A DNA stretch of 64,000 bases from Patiria pectinifera (lineage: Eukaryota > Echinodermata > Asteroidea > Valvatida > Asterinidae), in NCBI GenBank assembly GCA_029964075.1, contig CM057148.1:24049916-24113915 (forward strand), given 5' to 3'. Below the pieces are notes generated by a model that was given only the letters and a program-made list of their open reading frames with translations, ran no database searches and was not told the DNA's origin. The translations under genes were made by a program, and so were the position numbers. Position 1 is the first letter of the stretch; each line of letters opens with the position of its first letter. Below, piece after piece: positions 36,201-45,800 of the stretch.

Positions 36201-36790
36201 TGTAATTCTGGACACAATGCATATGTAAACGAAAAAATCAACTTCCTCCACCATAAAAAAATATGAAAACAAAGATTGTAATAATTATAATCGCCAGGGC
36301 AACAGCAGTTTATACCCTGGACTCCGTCGCGTGTACACAACGGAGGAGTCCAACCTGGGCTAGGAGGACCCCATCCACCTATACCGACGCCGCTGGGTGC
36401 ATGCAGTGCAGCGACTACATTTCAAAGCCATTGCAGTTGGTATAACTTACCGAACGTTTCCTTTGATCCCTTAGCCAACCACACAAAGCTGGTGGTATTA
36501 CCCAACTGTGTTGTTCCATTTAGGATTCCTCCAACGTAGTCAATCAAAAACATCGTCTCCTTCAGGGAATTGACCATTGTAAGACCACCTGACCCGCCTT
36601 GCTTTGAATAACGCTGACAGTACGCCTCAGCTTCATCATACGAGAGAGAAACAGGAAAGTAGCGATAGCAGTGATGCTGATGCGCCATCCATTGAAACGG
36701 GCACGGGGAGCATGCGGCTTGGCATACGCCAATCATTGCAAGCAAAGCCAGAGTGATGGCAGCAATTCTGATGAGAAACACGTGTTCCAT
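30171..36790 (-). CDS. Gene A: split-CTLD/LamG/Ig secreted lectin-like protein
   Basis: Five minus-strand coding exons: 36,790-36,451, 32,091-31,348, 31,002-30,682, 30,447-30,403 and 30,286-30,171, giving 521 residues. GT-AG sites throughout, every intron phase 1. Signal peptide 1-25, CTLD N-half 26-113 (Cys 30, 41, 58), LamG-like about 169-355, Ig-like 362-468 (Cys 386 and 453, Trp 398), small exon 469-483, CTLD C-half 484-521 (Trp 505, Cys 514). It has no transmembrane helix after the leader, so it is probably secreted. Intron 1 (4.4 kb) holds a LINE, a Penelope remnant and a MITE. Tandem paralogue of gene B. The function is not known to me. Confidence 0.85.
30403..30447 (-). CDS. Gene A exon 4 (45 bp)
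   Basis: Encodes [15 protein letters not shown] between TTTTCAG and GTAAAT, phase 1 on both sides. The intron before it is 234 bp here. It is enlarged by a 913-bp hAT-like insertion in the right-arm copy. Confidence 0.8.
30682..31002 (-). CDS. Gene A exon 3: Ig-like domain
   Basis: 321 bases, phase 1 on both sides, acceptor CTCTTCAG. Core Cys 386, Trp 398 and Cys 453 fit an Ig fold. A further Cys pair (420, 430) lies within it. The last codons (CGC CAA G) differ from the other copies (CGC AAA G). Confidence 0.85.
31348..32091 (-). CDS. Gene A exon 2: LamG-like jellyroll domain
   Basis: 744 bases, phase 1 on both sides. Same pattern as gene B ([51 protein letters not shown]). Only five residue differences from the right-arm copy (such as H/R, L/P, E/D, Y/F, M/I). 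Confidence 0.88.
32422..32600. repeat. MITE end, solo copy
   Basis: CTCTCTAAATTCCAAAGAGT followed by GGAAACTAGGGACTGGACG matches one end of the MITE at 33,250-33,485, in direct orientation. Together they bracket the 5' part of the Penelope remnant. Confidence 0.6.
32940..33619 (+). pseudogene. Penelope-like element, GIY-YIG end, broken
   Basis: A zinc-finger-like block, [18 protein letters not shown] (33,070-33,120), is followed out of frame by a YIGE-like piece. The C-terminal block [20 protein letters not shown] ends in TAG at 33,619. This order is typical of the GIY-YIG endonuclease at the end of Penelope-like polymerases. A MITE splits it at 33,250-33,485. It lies on the strand opposite to gene A, in intron 1. 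The sequence before it (32,640-32,930) is of unclear origin and has a diverged inverted match at 36,100-36,270. Confidence 0.65.
33250..33485. mobile_element. TA-flanked MITE inside the Penelope remnant
   Basis: Inverted ends: ATCTCTTAATCCAAAGAGT at the left, and ACTCTTTGGAATTTAGAGAG at the right. A second inverted pair with GGAAACTAGGGACTGGACG-like sequence lies inside. TA on both outer sides suggests a mariner-type target. Confidence 0.65.
33620..35990 (-). mobile_element. Non-LTR retrotransposon (LINE), 5'-truncated
   Basis: Minus-strand reverse transcriptase in pieces: [20 protein letters not shown] then [12 protein letters not shown] (near 35,850-35,750), [16 protein letters not shown] (near 35,440), the LFADDT catalytic block (near 35,190), and [20 protein letters not shown] (34,980-34,920). 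A long 3' tail ends in AATAAATGTTGCTACTACTA at 33,620, directly against the Penelope stop. Jockey/CR1-type by motif spacing. Stops and shifts make it inactive. The right contig begins inside this element. Confidence 0.8.
36100..36270. repeat. Diverged inverted copy of 32,640-32,830
   Basis: TTTACGACGAAGGCGTGGAT and the CTTTGTAATTCTGG block match the reverse complement of 32,640-32,830. In both places an open piece with the pattern F-x-E-N-x-S-Q-x-H-A-F-V-V can be read. I do not recognise the family. Confidence 0.5.
36451..36790 (-). CDS. Gene A exon 1: signal peptide and CTLD N-half
   Basis: Leader [20 protein letters not shown], cleavage probably after VCQA. It then has the same CTLD N-half landmarks as gene [27 protein letters not shown] and [12 protein letters not shown], then GTAAGT, phase 1. 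The WLA in place of WLG is a small departure. One codon shorter than gene B. The right-arm partner is missing because that contig starts downstream in intron 1. Confidence 0.88.
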
Positions 36791-36999
36791 ATTCTACTTG
36801 AGAGGTTTTAAGCTTTGTAAGTTTAAACCGGCAACAAACGGGTATTATACCAGCATACAAATGTAAAACCTGTGGCGCGCACAATCCAACGCGCATGCAT
36901 CGACGGAGTACAGATTGCTTAAGATCGAACCAAGCTGGCTTTCCATAGCTTATAGTTAAGAATTTGTTCACGGACACAGTCGAGCGCTTCTATTTGGAT

Positions 37000-38030
37000 A
37001 ATTACCAAATGCATACACGGGTCCAAGGTCATGCATTAGATCAATGAATGATTGGTGGGTTCTTAATTTTAAAAAAAAGGTAATTACAGGAGAGGCATTA
37101 ATCAGCTAATAATGCAAAGTGGTTGCCTATTCTCTTCAATAAGAAATTGTCTTCACTTTCAGAGCAACCCTCACGCGCTATTAGCTTCTACGCAGCCTTG
37201 ACTAAAGGAACCGCCGGCGGCTTAAATTGCATTTTTTGTTATGGTGCCGTTATTCAGTAGCGACAGCTCATAGCAATTACGATAATTGCGTTTTAATCGA
37301 TTTGAGGCCATAACTTTGGCTTCAAATAATTTATCCCAGCTGGACACTGAGGCTGGTCAGGTAGGGGTCGAAAGGTGGCCCTCCAGATTTGACCGCAAGA
37401 CAAAATGTTTTATTACCTTGGCTTGCCAAACTGACGGGCGGTTGGACTATATGTACCCAGGTTTTACGAGCAAAGTTCATGATTGCTTGAGCAGCCAAAG
37501 GGTGAAGTTATACCCAATTTATTTCGTTTGCATAGAAATTCTGAAAAATTCCCTCCACCACCCCGTGCATTGCCACCTGTGATTCTTTGATTTGTACTTG
37601 CGTTTTCATCACGACCTTTTACTTTTTACAACCTTGCTGATTCTGGAGTCTGATTTACTCGGTTGCCATTTGTTTTTGCGGAGCCAGGAAGGAATTTCCC
37701 CTTTTTTCTCCTCGTTTGGTTTTAAGGGGTTTTCGCCTCCCTCAGTCTCGGCAAGGTGTGCGTGCGGGAATTGCATTCCAAGACCCCCAATAGGCCTCAG
37801 GTGCTTGCCATAAAATCAATACTTCATTTGCTGCAGGGCATGGATGGGATAAACACTTCCTAAATCCGGTGGTGGTTACTGTACACATTTTGAGCGGCAA
37901 ACTTATGAAGGGGGTCAATTACAATTTGTACAAGGAATGCGACTTGATTAATATTGCTAATTGCATTAAACGAGAACAGTCTTGTTTAACAATATATGAT
38001 ATGTACTTGCACTGAAGTTTTGTCAATGAA
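37000..38030. other. Upstream DNA of gene A, no gene seen
   Basis: No supported gene. The frames at 37,286-37,582 and 37,592-37,813 have no recognisable domain and no paralogous support. Parts near 36,850-37,240 resemble the upstream DNA of gene B (23,770-24,120). Confidence 0.45.
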
Positions 38031-38035
38031 TTGCT

Positions 38036-38521
38036 GTTTCGCGAGCCAGCTTCGGCCGGAAACAAAATATGCTGCAAATATTATGCTGAAAAGTTTCGCG
38101 AGTTAGCATCGACCGGAAACAAATTATTGCAAATGGTATGCTGAAAAGTTTCGCGAGTTAGCATCGACTGGAAACAACATATTGCAATTATATGCCGTGA
38201 TGTTTCCAGTTTTGGACGGAAACAAATATTGTAAATATTATGCTGAAAGTTTCGCGAGTTAGCATCGACCGGAAACAAATTATTGCAAATGGTATGCTGA
38301 AAAGTTTCGCGAGTTAGCATCGACCGGAAACTACATATTGCAATTATATGCCGTGATGTTTCAAGCTTTGGACGGAAACAAAATATTGCCAATATTGTGC
38401 TGAAAAGTTTCGCGAGTTAGCTTCGACCGGAAACAATTCATTGCACATAGAATTATGTTTAAGTTCATATATGTTTACCTTATGATAATTGCAGTTTCGC
38501 GAGTTAGCATCGACCGGAAAC
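38036..38521. repeat. Interspersed 27-bp repeat array
   Basis: Seven near-identical copies of a unit beginning TTTCGCGAGTTAGCATCGAC and ending CGGAAAC, plus two shorter variants ending GGACGGAAAC. They are spaced by 25-60 bases of related AT-rich sequence (AATATTGCAAAT...ATGCTGAAAAG). Unit ends read TTTC and GAAA. A higher-order period is visible (38,095-38,220 repeats at 38,251-38,380). Confidence 0.85.
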
Positions 38522-39074
38522 TTTAGACTTTGCCGAATTTAATTGTGAGAATAAAAGGCTGCTCAAGCCACGATGAACATATAGATTGGCGAGTTTACTG
38601 CCTCTGTTTTGTGTCCAACTTTTCGATCATGCGGGGATAATGACACACAGCTTTTAATTTGGTGCAGTATTTGTCCATGAAGGGGAGACAGTTCCATGTT
38701 TGATGAAAATGTAGCTCCAGCTTTCAAACTCACGCGCATGTCTATTTGTTAGTCTTTGTTACCTTCTAATCCGAGATAAATATGTGCGATCCACGCCAAG
38801 TTTCCCAGCACAAGACTGTGTTTATTGACACTTCGTCAATACAGACATACCAATATCTAAAAGGCCACAGAACACAATTTCAGATCATTGTTCGGGATTA
38901 AAGTCAGAAGTGTAAGATTTAAACCAATAATGGTACATGCCCGGGCGCGGGCCTATACATTCGCTTCTTGTTTTTTTTTTAATCGAAAAGAACATTTAAA
39001 AGTAGATATCGATTTATCAAAACAATTCTTAACAGTTGTCGGGGAATCATTTGCCCGACCATGCATTACTTTTT

Positions 39075-40400
39075 TATTACGAAATTTGACCAAAAAATGA
39101 CTTTTATTCAAACTATGCACACATTTTTTAAAAGGCAAAAGGAGCATCAATCAACATTCAAACAAGCAATATATTGAAGATTTGGGCCAAAAATCCTGGA
39201 TTTCTAGAGAAAAGAAATATTATTTTTGACAGATTTCACGCAAAATGTTCGTCGAAGTTTAATTTGAAAAGCACATCTGTTCATAAATTGAAATTTGGCC
39301 AAAAACGAATTTTCTGCAAACTATGCAGAAATTCTTTTTAAGGCAAAAGTAGCATCAATCAACCTTCAAACACAATTATATTGAAGATTTGGGCAAAAAT
39401 CATCGATATTTGTAGGAAAACAAATCATCATTTTTGACTGCCGGATTTCACCCCAAATTTTCGGGATTTTTTTTTTTTTGAAAAGCACATCTGTCCAAAA
39501 ATCGAATTTGAATGCGTTCAATGGTCCTTTGGGCATCTTTCCAGCAAATTTGAAGCGATTTCTTTTTTTGGCCAAAATTGAAAAAAAAAATACAAGGGGT
39601 AAGTATTAAGCCTTACTTTTTCTAATGAAATTTGGCCCAAAAATGAATTTTCTTCAAACTATGCAGAAATTCTTTTAAAGGCAAGAGGAGCAGCAATCAA
39701 CATTCAAACACCCAATATATTGAAGATTTTGGCCAAAAACATCGATATTTAGTGGAAAACTAATCATTATTTTTGACCGATTTCACCCCCAAATTCTCGT
39801 CGAAATTTCATTTTGAAAAGCATATCTGTCCATAAATCGAATTGGGATGTGTTCCAGGGTCCTTTAGGCATCTTTTTAGCAAATTTGAAGCGATTTTATT
39901 TTTTGGCCAAAAAAAAAAACCCAAAAAAACCACAAGGGTAACCCTTACTTTATTTATGAAATTTGGCCAGAAAACGAATTTCTTAAACCTATCCAGAAAT
40001 TCTTTTTAAAGGCAAGAGGAGCATTAATCATCATTCAAACACCCAATATTTTAATAGATTTGAGCAAAAATCATCGATTTTTAGGGGGGGGGAATCATTA
40101 TTGTTGACTGATTTTACCCAAACCTCTTCCGCTAGGGGTGACCACTTGTGGTTGCCCCAAGAGGCACTTTCTCTATGGGCGACCACTTTTGTTCAAATTG
40201 TGCAGAAATTCTTTAAAGGTAAGAGGAGCATCAATGATCATTCAAACACCGAATATTTTAAAGATTTGGGCAAAAATCATCGATTTTTAGGGGGGAAAAA
40301 TCATTATTTTTCACTGATTTTACCCAAAATCATCCGCAAGGGGCGTCCACTTGTGGTCACCCCTAGAAGCACTTCCTCTAGGGGCGACCACTAGCGGTCA
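39075..40400. repeat. Degenerate tandem repeat, about 200-340 bp period
   Basis: The motif pair GAAATTTGGCC...CAAACTATGCAGAAATTC and ATTCAAACAC...ATTGAAGATTTGG recurs from about 39,080, 39,290, 39,630, 39,950 and 40,190. The last copies carry inserted CTAGGGGTGACCACT-type sequences. No coding content. Confidence 0.7.
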
Positions 40401-40429
40401 AACCCTAGAGGTATACTAGAGGTACGACA

Positions 40430-40890
40430 CTCCGTATTTTGTCGTCATCAATCGTTCCGAAAAAAGGCGCGCTACATATACACTGCTTACCACGCCGACT
40501 TATGTCCATTCGCGATGTAAACGAACTTATTGATGCTCGAAAAGCACATTGTATTGAAATGATATTGCGTCCAATATTTTGCTATGATATTCGACTCAAG
40601 AATCTTGAAAACGGACAGAAACCGTGAAGGAATGAATGTATTACAATTTAAGAAAAGTGTTACACTCCGTATTTTATCGTTATCAATTTCTTCCAAAAGA
40701 GGGCGCGCTACATAAACACTGTTTACCGCGCCGACTTCTGTCCATATTCGCGATGTAAACAAACTTATTGTGTGATCGAAAACTCAAGAAAAGCACATTG
40801 CATTGAAATGATATTGCGTCCAATATTTTGCTACGATATTTGACTCAAGAATCTTGAAAATCGACAGAAACCGTGAAGGAATGTAGTGCA
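40430..40890. repeat. Tandem pair of about 230 bp, MITE-related
   Basis: CACTCCGTATTTT to CCGTGAAGGAATG occurs twice, from 40,427 and from 40,664. Each holds a GGCGCGCTACATA block related to the MITEs at 9,742 and 15,755. The second copy is slightly longer. Confidence 0.7.
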
Positions 40891-40904
40891 ATCGATTACA
40901 GCAC

Positions 40905-41160
40905 TTTTATTTGTCAGATCAATTATTTGAAAGTACCAAACAAACCATGATCTATACCATCTCTGGGACTCTAAACAAACATAGTCCAAATTGCCTCTTT
41001 TTACCCCTTTAAATGAAACCTGATACTAGGAACTATTTATCACAAGATTCAAAGTGGTTGACTTAAGAATGAATAAAAAATTAATACCATTTCATGATCA
41101 TTGCAAATATTTTCAGAACTTTTATGCTCGAGTTTTTCATAAGGAACTAAATTAAAAATA
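40905..41160. promoter_or_regulatory. Conserved upstream block of gene A
   Basis: Matches 24,480-24,725 upstream of gene B in the same orientation, while sequences on both sides differ. This marks the upstream limit of the A/B duplication that I can see. A regulatory role is only a possibility. Confidence 0.35.
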
Positions 41161-41543
41161 CATGTTTCTCCCTTACCTTGTACTGATCTGACCAGCTAAA
41201 CCAATGTTAACAGTCAGGTGGCTCAGACCCACTTTTTGACAAGATCGTGACCGACTGGTCCAAAGCACCAAACTTGGCAGATACCAGGTAGATTCTTATA
41301 GCCCTAGATAAACTAGAGATGATATTTAGAAGGGGTGCCACCTGAAATTCTTTTGGGAAGGGTGCCTAATTTGCATAAATCGTAAAAAAACCTGCAGTGT
41401 AATATACTTGTTCCCATTTTAGGGGTTTTTTGGGTGATTCTACTTGCACATTCTTACTGCAATAACATTTTCTAAGCAGATAAGTGACTGAATAATTATG
41501 AGGATATAGTAACGATCCACAATGGCTACTTAAGATAAAAAGG

Positions 41544-41795
41544 TAAAGGTACCCATAGCCATCACTGGCCGTAGGGGCAGTGGGATGTTAGAGGTCCACT
41601 GTGTCTGAGGCGCGGCATATGAGTGGCGGGGCCCAGTCCTCTCCTCTCGCCGTCTTACCTTCCCTGAACGAATCAGGTACCCATTTCACTGTTGGGTCGT
41701 CAGAGAGTCTTTCAGTTTTTGGTCCAAATGGGATTCGAACCGCCAACCTTCCACTCGGTAGCTCCACGCTCTAACTGCTCGGCTACTATTATACC
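41544..41795 (-). mobile_element. tRNA-derived SINE
   Basis: The minus-strand head has an RNA polymerase III A box (TAGCCGAGCAGT, 41,786 downward) and a perfect B box GGTTCGAATCC (41,741-41,731). It has a non-tRNA body and ends with GGTACCTTTACCTTTT. AGTAGCC-like sequence on both sides looks like a target duplication. The inverted homologue at 42,930-42,945 lacks the insertion. Not a functional tRNA gene: no cloverleaf is completed. Confidence 0.7.
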
Positions 41796-42727
41796 CTAAA
41801 GTTGCGCGCATTTACCTTGTCTCCAGATATCATCAAGTAGTCTTGCCAAACATCAGTACTCATGAGCTTCAAATTCACCAAGTTGTTTACTGGCGCAGTA
41901 ACCCTATTAAAACTTTATGAAAAATTATAAACTTTATGTGAAAAATGACAACATTGTGATATTTAGCCCAGAAAACAAAAATGAGGGGAAAAAACGAGGT
42001 GTCCGTAAACTGGACTTAAAAGTAGGTGAAGGGTTGCCTAAAAAGAGGGACACTTGAACAAGTTCACGGAAATTCCCAAAATTATTGCTAAGAAAATGTT
42101 TTGATGTAAACATAATGTTGATAACCAAGAATTATCGCTTATTTTGGGGGATTTCCTTGGACTTGTTCAAGTCCCCCACCTTAGGCAACCCTTCGCCTAA
42201 CTGTTAACCCAATTTATGGACACCTCATTTCCCCGCCCCCCTTTTTGGGGGGGGGGGAGGGGGCTAATAATTATCAATAAGTTATAATTGTTCAGTGTGC
42301 CAATGAGTAATTTTGTGAATTTGAAGCTCACCAATACTGATTTTGTAAATTAATTTTCTATAAACATAGCCAATTACATACACAGTTTCGTTTACTTTTC
42401 GACTAGTTTCACTAGTCATCCTCAGAACGAAGCGCCACCAGTCGGTTGGTGGCGTTGTTGCCTGTTGCGGCCACTAGATGGCGGTCTGTCCACTTGTGTC
42501 CTCCCCGGGCTGGTACTTGGGGTATTTAGATGTTGGATACGGGAAAGTCTATGGATAAGCAGACGACGATCAACTCTTAACAGAGATGAGGGAGGGTATG
42601 AACTGTCACGCATATGGGACCCCCTCATACCCCAAGTACCACCCCGGGGGAGGACACAAGCGGCCAGACCACCATCTAGTGGCCGCAGCAGGCAACAGTG
42701 CCACCAACCGACTGGTGGTGCTTCGTT

Positions 42728-42757
42728 CTGAGGATGACTAGTGAAACTAGTCGAAAC
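42728..42757 (+). ncRNA. Hammerhead-like motif (right palindrome arm)
   Basis: CTGAGGA, then a seven-base-pair stem (GACTAGT with ACTAGTC), then GAAAC. This is the core arrangement of hammerhead ribozymes carried by Penelope-like elements. I could not pair stems I and III convincingly. The mirror copy on the minus strand (42,396-42,425) reads GAAAA in place of GAAAC. Confidence 0.35.
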
Positions 42758-42992
42758 GTAAACGAAACTACGTAAGTAATTGGCTGTGTTTATAGAAAAT
42801 TCATTTACAAAGTTGAAATTTCACCAGCCTGATGAACTTCTTTTCATGATATTCATCAATACTGATGTTTGGCCAGACAACTTGATGGTATCTGAGCAAA
42901 AGGTAAATGCATGCAACTTTAGGATATGATGGTAGCCATTTTCTTTATTATGTCCTCGTAATCACCCAGTCTCTGTTATGCTTTTATGAAAT

Positions 42993-43492
42993 NNNNNNNN
43001 NNNNNNNNNNNNNNNNNNNNNNNNNNNNNNNNNNNNNNNNNNNNNNNNNNNNNNNNNNNNNNNNNNNNNNNNNNNNNNNNNNNNNNNNNNNNNNNNNNNN
43101 NNNNNNNNNNNNNNNNNNNNNNNNNNNNNNNNNNNNNNNNNNNNNNNNNNNNNNNNNNNNNNNNNNNNNNNNNNNNNNNNNNNNNNNNNNNNNNNNNNNN
43201 NNNNNNNNNNNNNNNNNNNNNNNNNNNNNNNNNNNNNNNNNNNNNNNNNNNNNNNNNNNNNNNNNNNNNNNNNNNNNNNNNNNNNNNNNNNNNNNNNNNN
43301 NNNNNNNNNNNNNNNNNNNNNNNNNNNNNNNNNNNNNNNNNNNNNNNNNNNNNNNNNNNNNNNNNNNNNNNNNNNNNNNNNNNNNNNNNNNNNNNNNNNN
43401 NNNNNNNNNNNNNNNNNNNNNNNNNNNNNNNNNNNNNNNNNNNNNNNNNNNNNNNNNNNNNNNNNNNNNNNNNNNNNNNNNNNNNNNNNNNN
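42993..43492. other. Assembly gap, exactly 500 N
   Basis: Five hundred N, a round placeholder length, so the true distance between the two contigs is unknown. Open frames drawn across it are meaningless. Confidence 0.98.
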
Positions 43493-44598
43493 TCTGCTCC
43501 ATTATTTGCTAAATTAAATATATTACAATGTAATGACTTATATTACTCCTTCATTTAGGAGAATTAATGTATACATTTATGCATAATTTACTCCCTGTCC
43601 TGTTTTAATACTTGTTTTACATTAGCATCTAACATTCATGTATATAACATTCGGAAGTAGTGCAAGGGGGAAAAGTGTTCGTTCAATTTAAAGTTAATGT
43701 ACATCATTGGCTTTTGCAGTAATTTTCAGAAATGAACTATTTGAGTTGAGGGGTTAGTATGATAGATCAAATATTGTTACACTGACATGTTTGAAGTTTT
43801 GTGTTCGAAAAGGTTGGAAAAACCAAGAAAACACAAATGTTCTGGTAGTCTGGTTTCCCTGACTCCACAAAAGATGAAATGGATCAATTTATAAATGATG
43901 GAAAATTGTAAGGCAAGGGAACCAGTCTAGCTGGCCTGCACCCATTCATGAACATGTAACCAATAGCAAACAACATTTGGACTGAACAAACAATGGTAAA
44001 TTGGAGCAGTAGTTGAGAAATAGTCATGTTTTTCCTACGGTGGTTGGCCGATCACCGTTGAAAATTTATACAAAATACCAATTTTCTTGAAAATGACTTC
44101 ACACCTGGTGCCATAATTTTACAGGATGCTTTAAACTGTCATTTACCAACATCCTAGTAAGGTTTTTCGTAAAAAAAGGGTAGTTTTGTTTTCCGATGTT
44201 TTCAAATGTTGTATATTCCCTTTAAATCATTACCCACACTATCGGTCTTTGTCAACAATTCAAAAACTAATTTTCTTGAATCATATTCATAAATTGAAAT
44301 GTTATTACTTTGTGCATTGATATTTAGGCCTTGTCTCACACTTGTCCTGTCTGTCTCACGTAGTGTTTTGTTTGTCCCTTAATACAGTACTTTGGTTGTA
44401 TGTTTGTCCACAGGTAAGGGCACAAAAGCGTTCTGCTTAACCTTATACCTAAATGTTGTCATTTAATTTTACACTATGTTATTAATCACTGTGTACATAA
44501 CTATCAAATATTATTACTAGTGACATTTTCGAATATATATATATGATTGTACACAATTGTAATGAATGGCATCATTGAAATAAATGTTGCTACTACTA
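43493..44598 (+). mobile_element. LINE 3' part, right arm
   Basis: Counterpart of 34,708-33,620, with the same TACTACTACTA end. Only the region after the reverse transcriptase is present, because the contig starts here. Confidence 0.8.
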
Positions 44599-45424
44599 CT
44601 AAGAAGGAAACGCGGAGAACTCGACGTTGATGCCACACGGGAACAGCGTTCCAAGGTGGCATATCAGACGCTGCTCCCGCTCCTTCCGCATTTCCTCAGT
44701 CTGCACGGTTGCCAAGACACATAAGACGTGCATACTCTCTAAATTCCAAAGAGTGAAATTAGGGACTAGACATTTTAGAGTGAAAATCACTCTCATTTTC
44801 GATTGAAATAGTCTGAAAAAAAGAACCATTTCAGTCGAAGCTCCTGTGAAAACTCGATCTTAACGATTGAAGGCATTTCACTCTAAAACGCATTTCACTC
44901 TTAATACAGTACTTTGGTTGTATGTTTGTCCACAGGTAAGGGCACAAAAGCGTTCTGCTTAACCTTATACCTAAATGTTGTCATTTAATTTTACACTATG
45001 TTATTAATCACTGTGTACATAACTATCAAATATTATTACTAGTGACATTTTCGAATATATATATATGATTGTACACAATTGTAATGAATGGCATCATTGA
45101 AATAAATGTTGCTACTACTACTAAGAAGGAAACGCGGAGAACTCGACGTTGATGCCACACGGGAACAGCGTTCCAAGGTGGCATATCAGACGCTGCTCCC
45201 GCTCCTTCCGCATTTCCTCAGTCTGCACGGTTGCCAAGACACATAAGACGTGCATACTCTCTAAATTCCAAAGAGTGAAATTAGGGACTAGACATTTTAG
45301 AGTGAAAATCACTCTCATTTTCGATTGAAATAGTCTGAAAAAAAGAACCATTTCAGTCGAAGCTCCTGTGAAAACTCGATCTTAACGATTGAAGGCATTT
45401 CACTCTAAAACGTCCAGTCCCTAG
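44381..45424. repeat. 522-bp tandem duplication, right arm only
   Basis: 44,381-44,902 repeats at 44,903-45,424 with a 522-bp offset. It includes the LINE 3' end, the Penelope C-terminus and part of the MITE. The first copy joins the second at AAAACGCATTTCACTCTTAA. The left arm has one copy. Confidence 0.85.
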
Positions 45425-45800
45425 TTTCCGACTCTGGGAGTGAATCTTCACTCGAATGGAGTGAATTTTTACTCTTTGGATTAAGAGATTATGTCTTCAA
45501 TTGAGTGGGGTGGGGTAGAGAAATATTGCCCAACAGGTGTCAATGTTCTTTCTTTTCACGCTTCCTAAGTGCTCCTCGAACCGGTCTCCCAAACGCCGTT
45601 AGCCTCACCAATGTACAGAGCTGTTTGCACTGTTGGCAGATGATGGCATACACCAAGTTGCAGGTGATGCAGGGTAGTGGGAGTGTCCTTTTGGGTCTAC
45701 AATAGGTTAAAGAAGGGTCCACATACTGGCATTTCATGCAGCGCGTACGGTGGCAAGGTTCTGTTTTGCCGGGGGTGGACCCTGGAGTGTAGGACGATTG
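45121..45800 (-). pseudogene. Penelope-like GIY-YIG remnant, right arm
   Basis: Counterpart of 32,940-33,619, split by the same MITE (about 45,257-45,490). Its C-terminal piece is present twice (also 44,599-44,735) through the 522-bp duplication. The same frameshifts as the left arm show they predate the copying. Confidence 0.65.

Larger units (their letters stand above)
41450..42992. repeat. Local palindrome against the gap
   Basis: Inverted similarity is centred near 42,575. The strongest part is 42,346-42,535 against 42,615-42,812. Weaker similarity continues outward (41,785-41,890 against 42,820-42,930, and 41,450-41,535 against 42,930-42,992), interrupted on the left by the SINE and by 41,890-42,310. 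The gap starts before the right arm ends. Confidence 0.7.

Noticed and set aside
37286-37813. Two open frames upstream of gene A
   Set aside because: No recognisable domain, no splice context and no paralogous support.
38036-38521. CRISPR array
   Set aside because: Repeat-spacer look only. The spacers resemble one another, two units are variants, there are no cas genes, and the DNA is clearly eukaryotic.
41731-41790. tRNA gene
   Set aside because: A and B boxes are present, but the rest of a cloverleaf is not. The sequence continues into a SINE body.
42907-43558. Open frames across the N block
   Set aside because: They consist almost wholly of undetermined bases.
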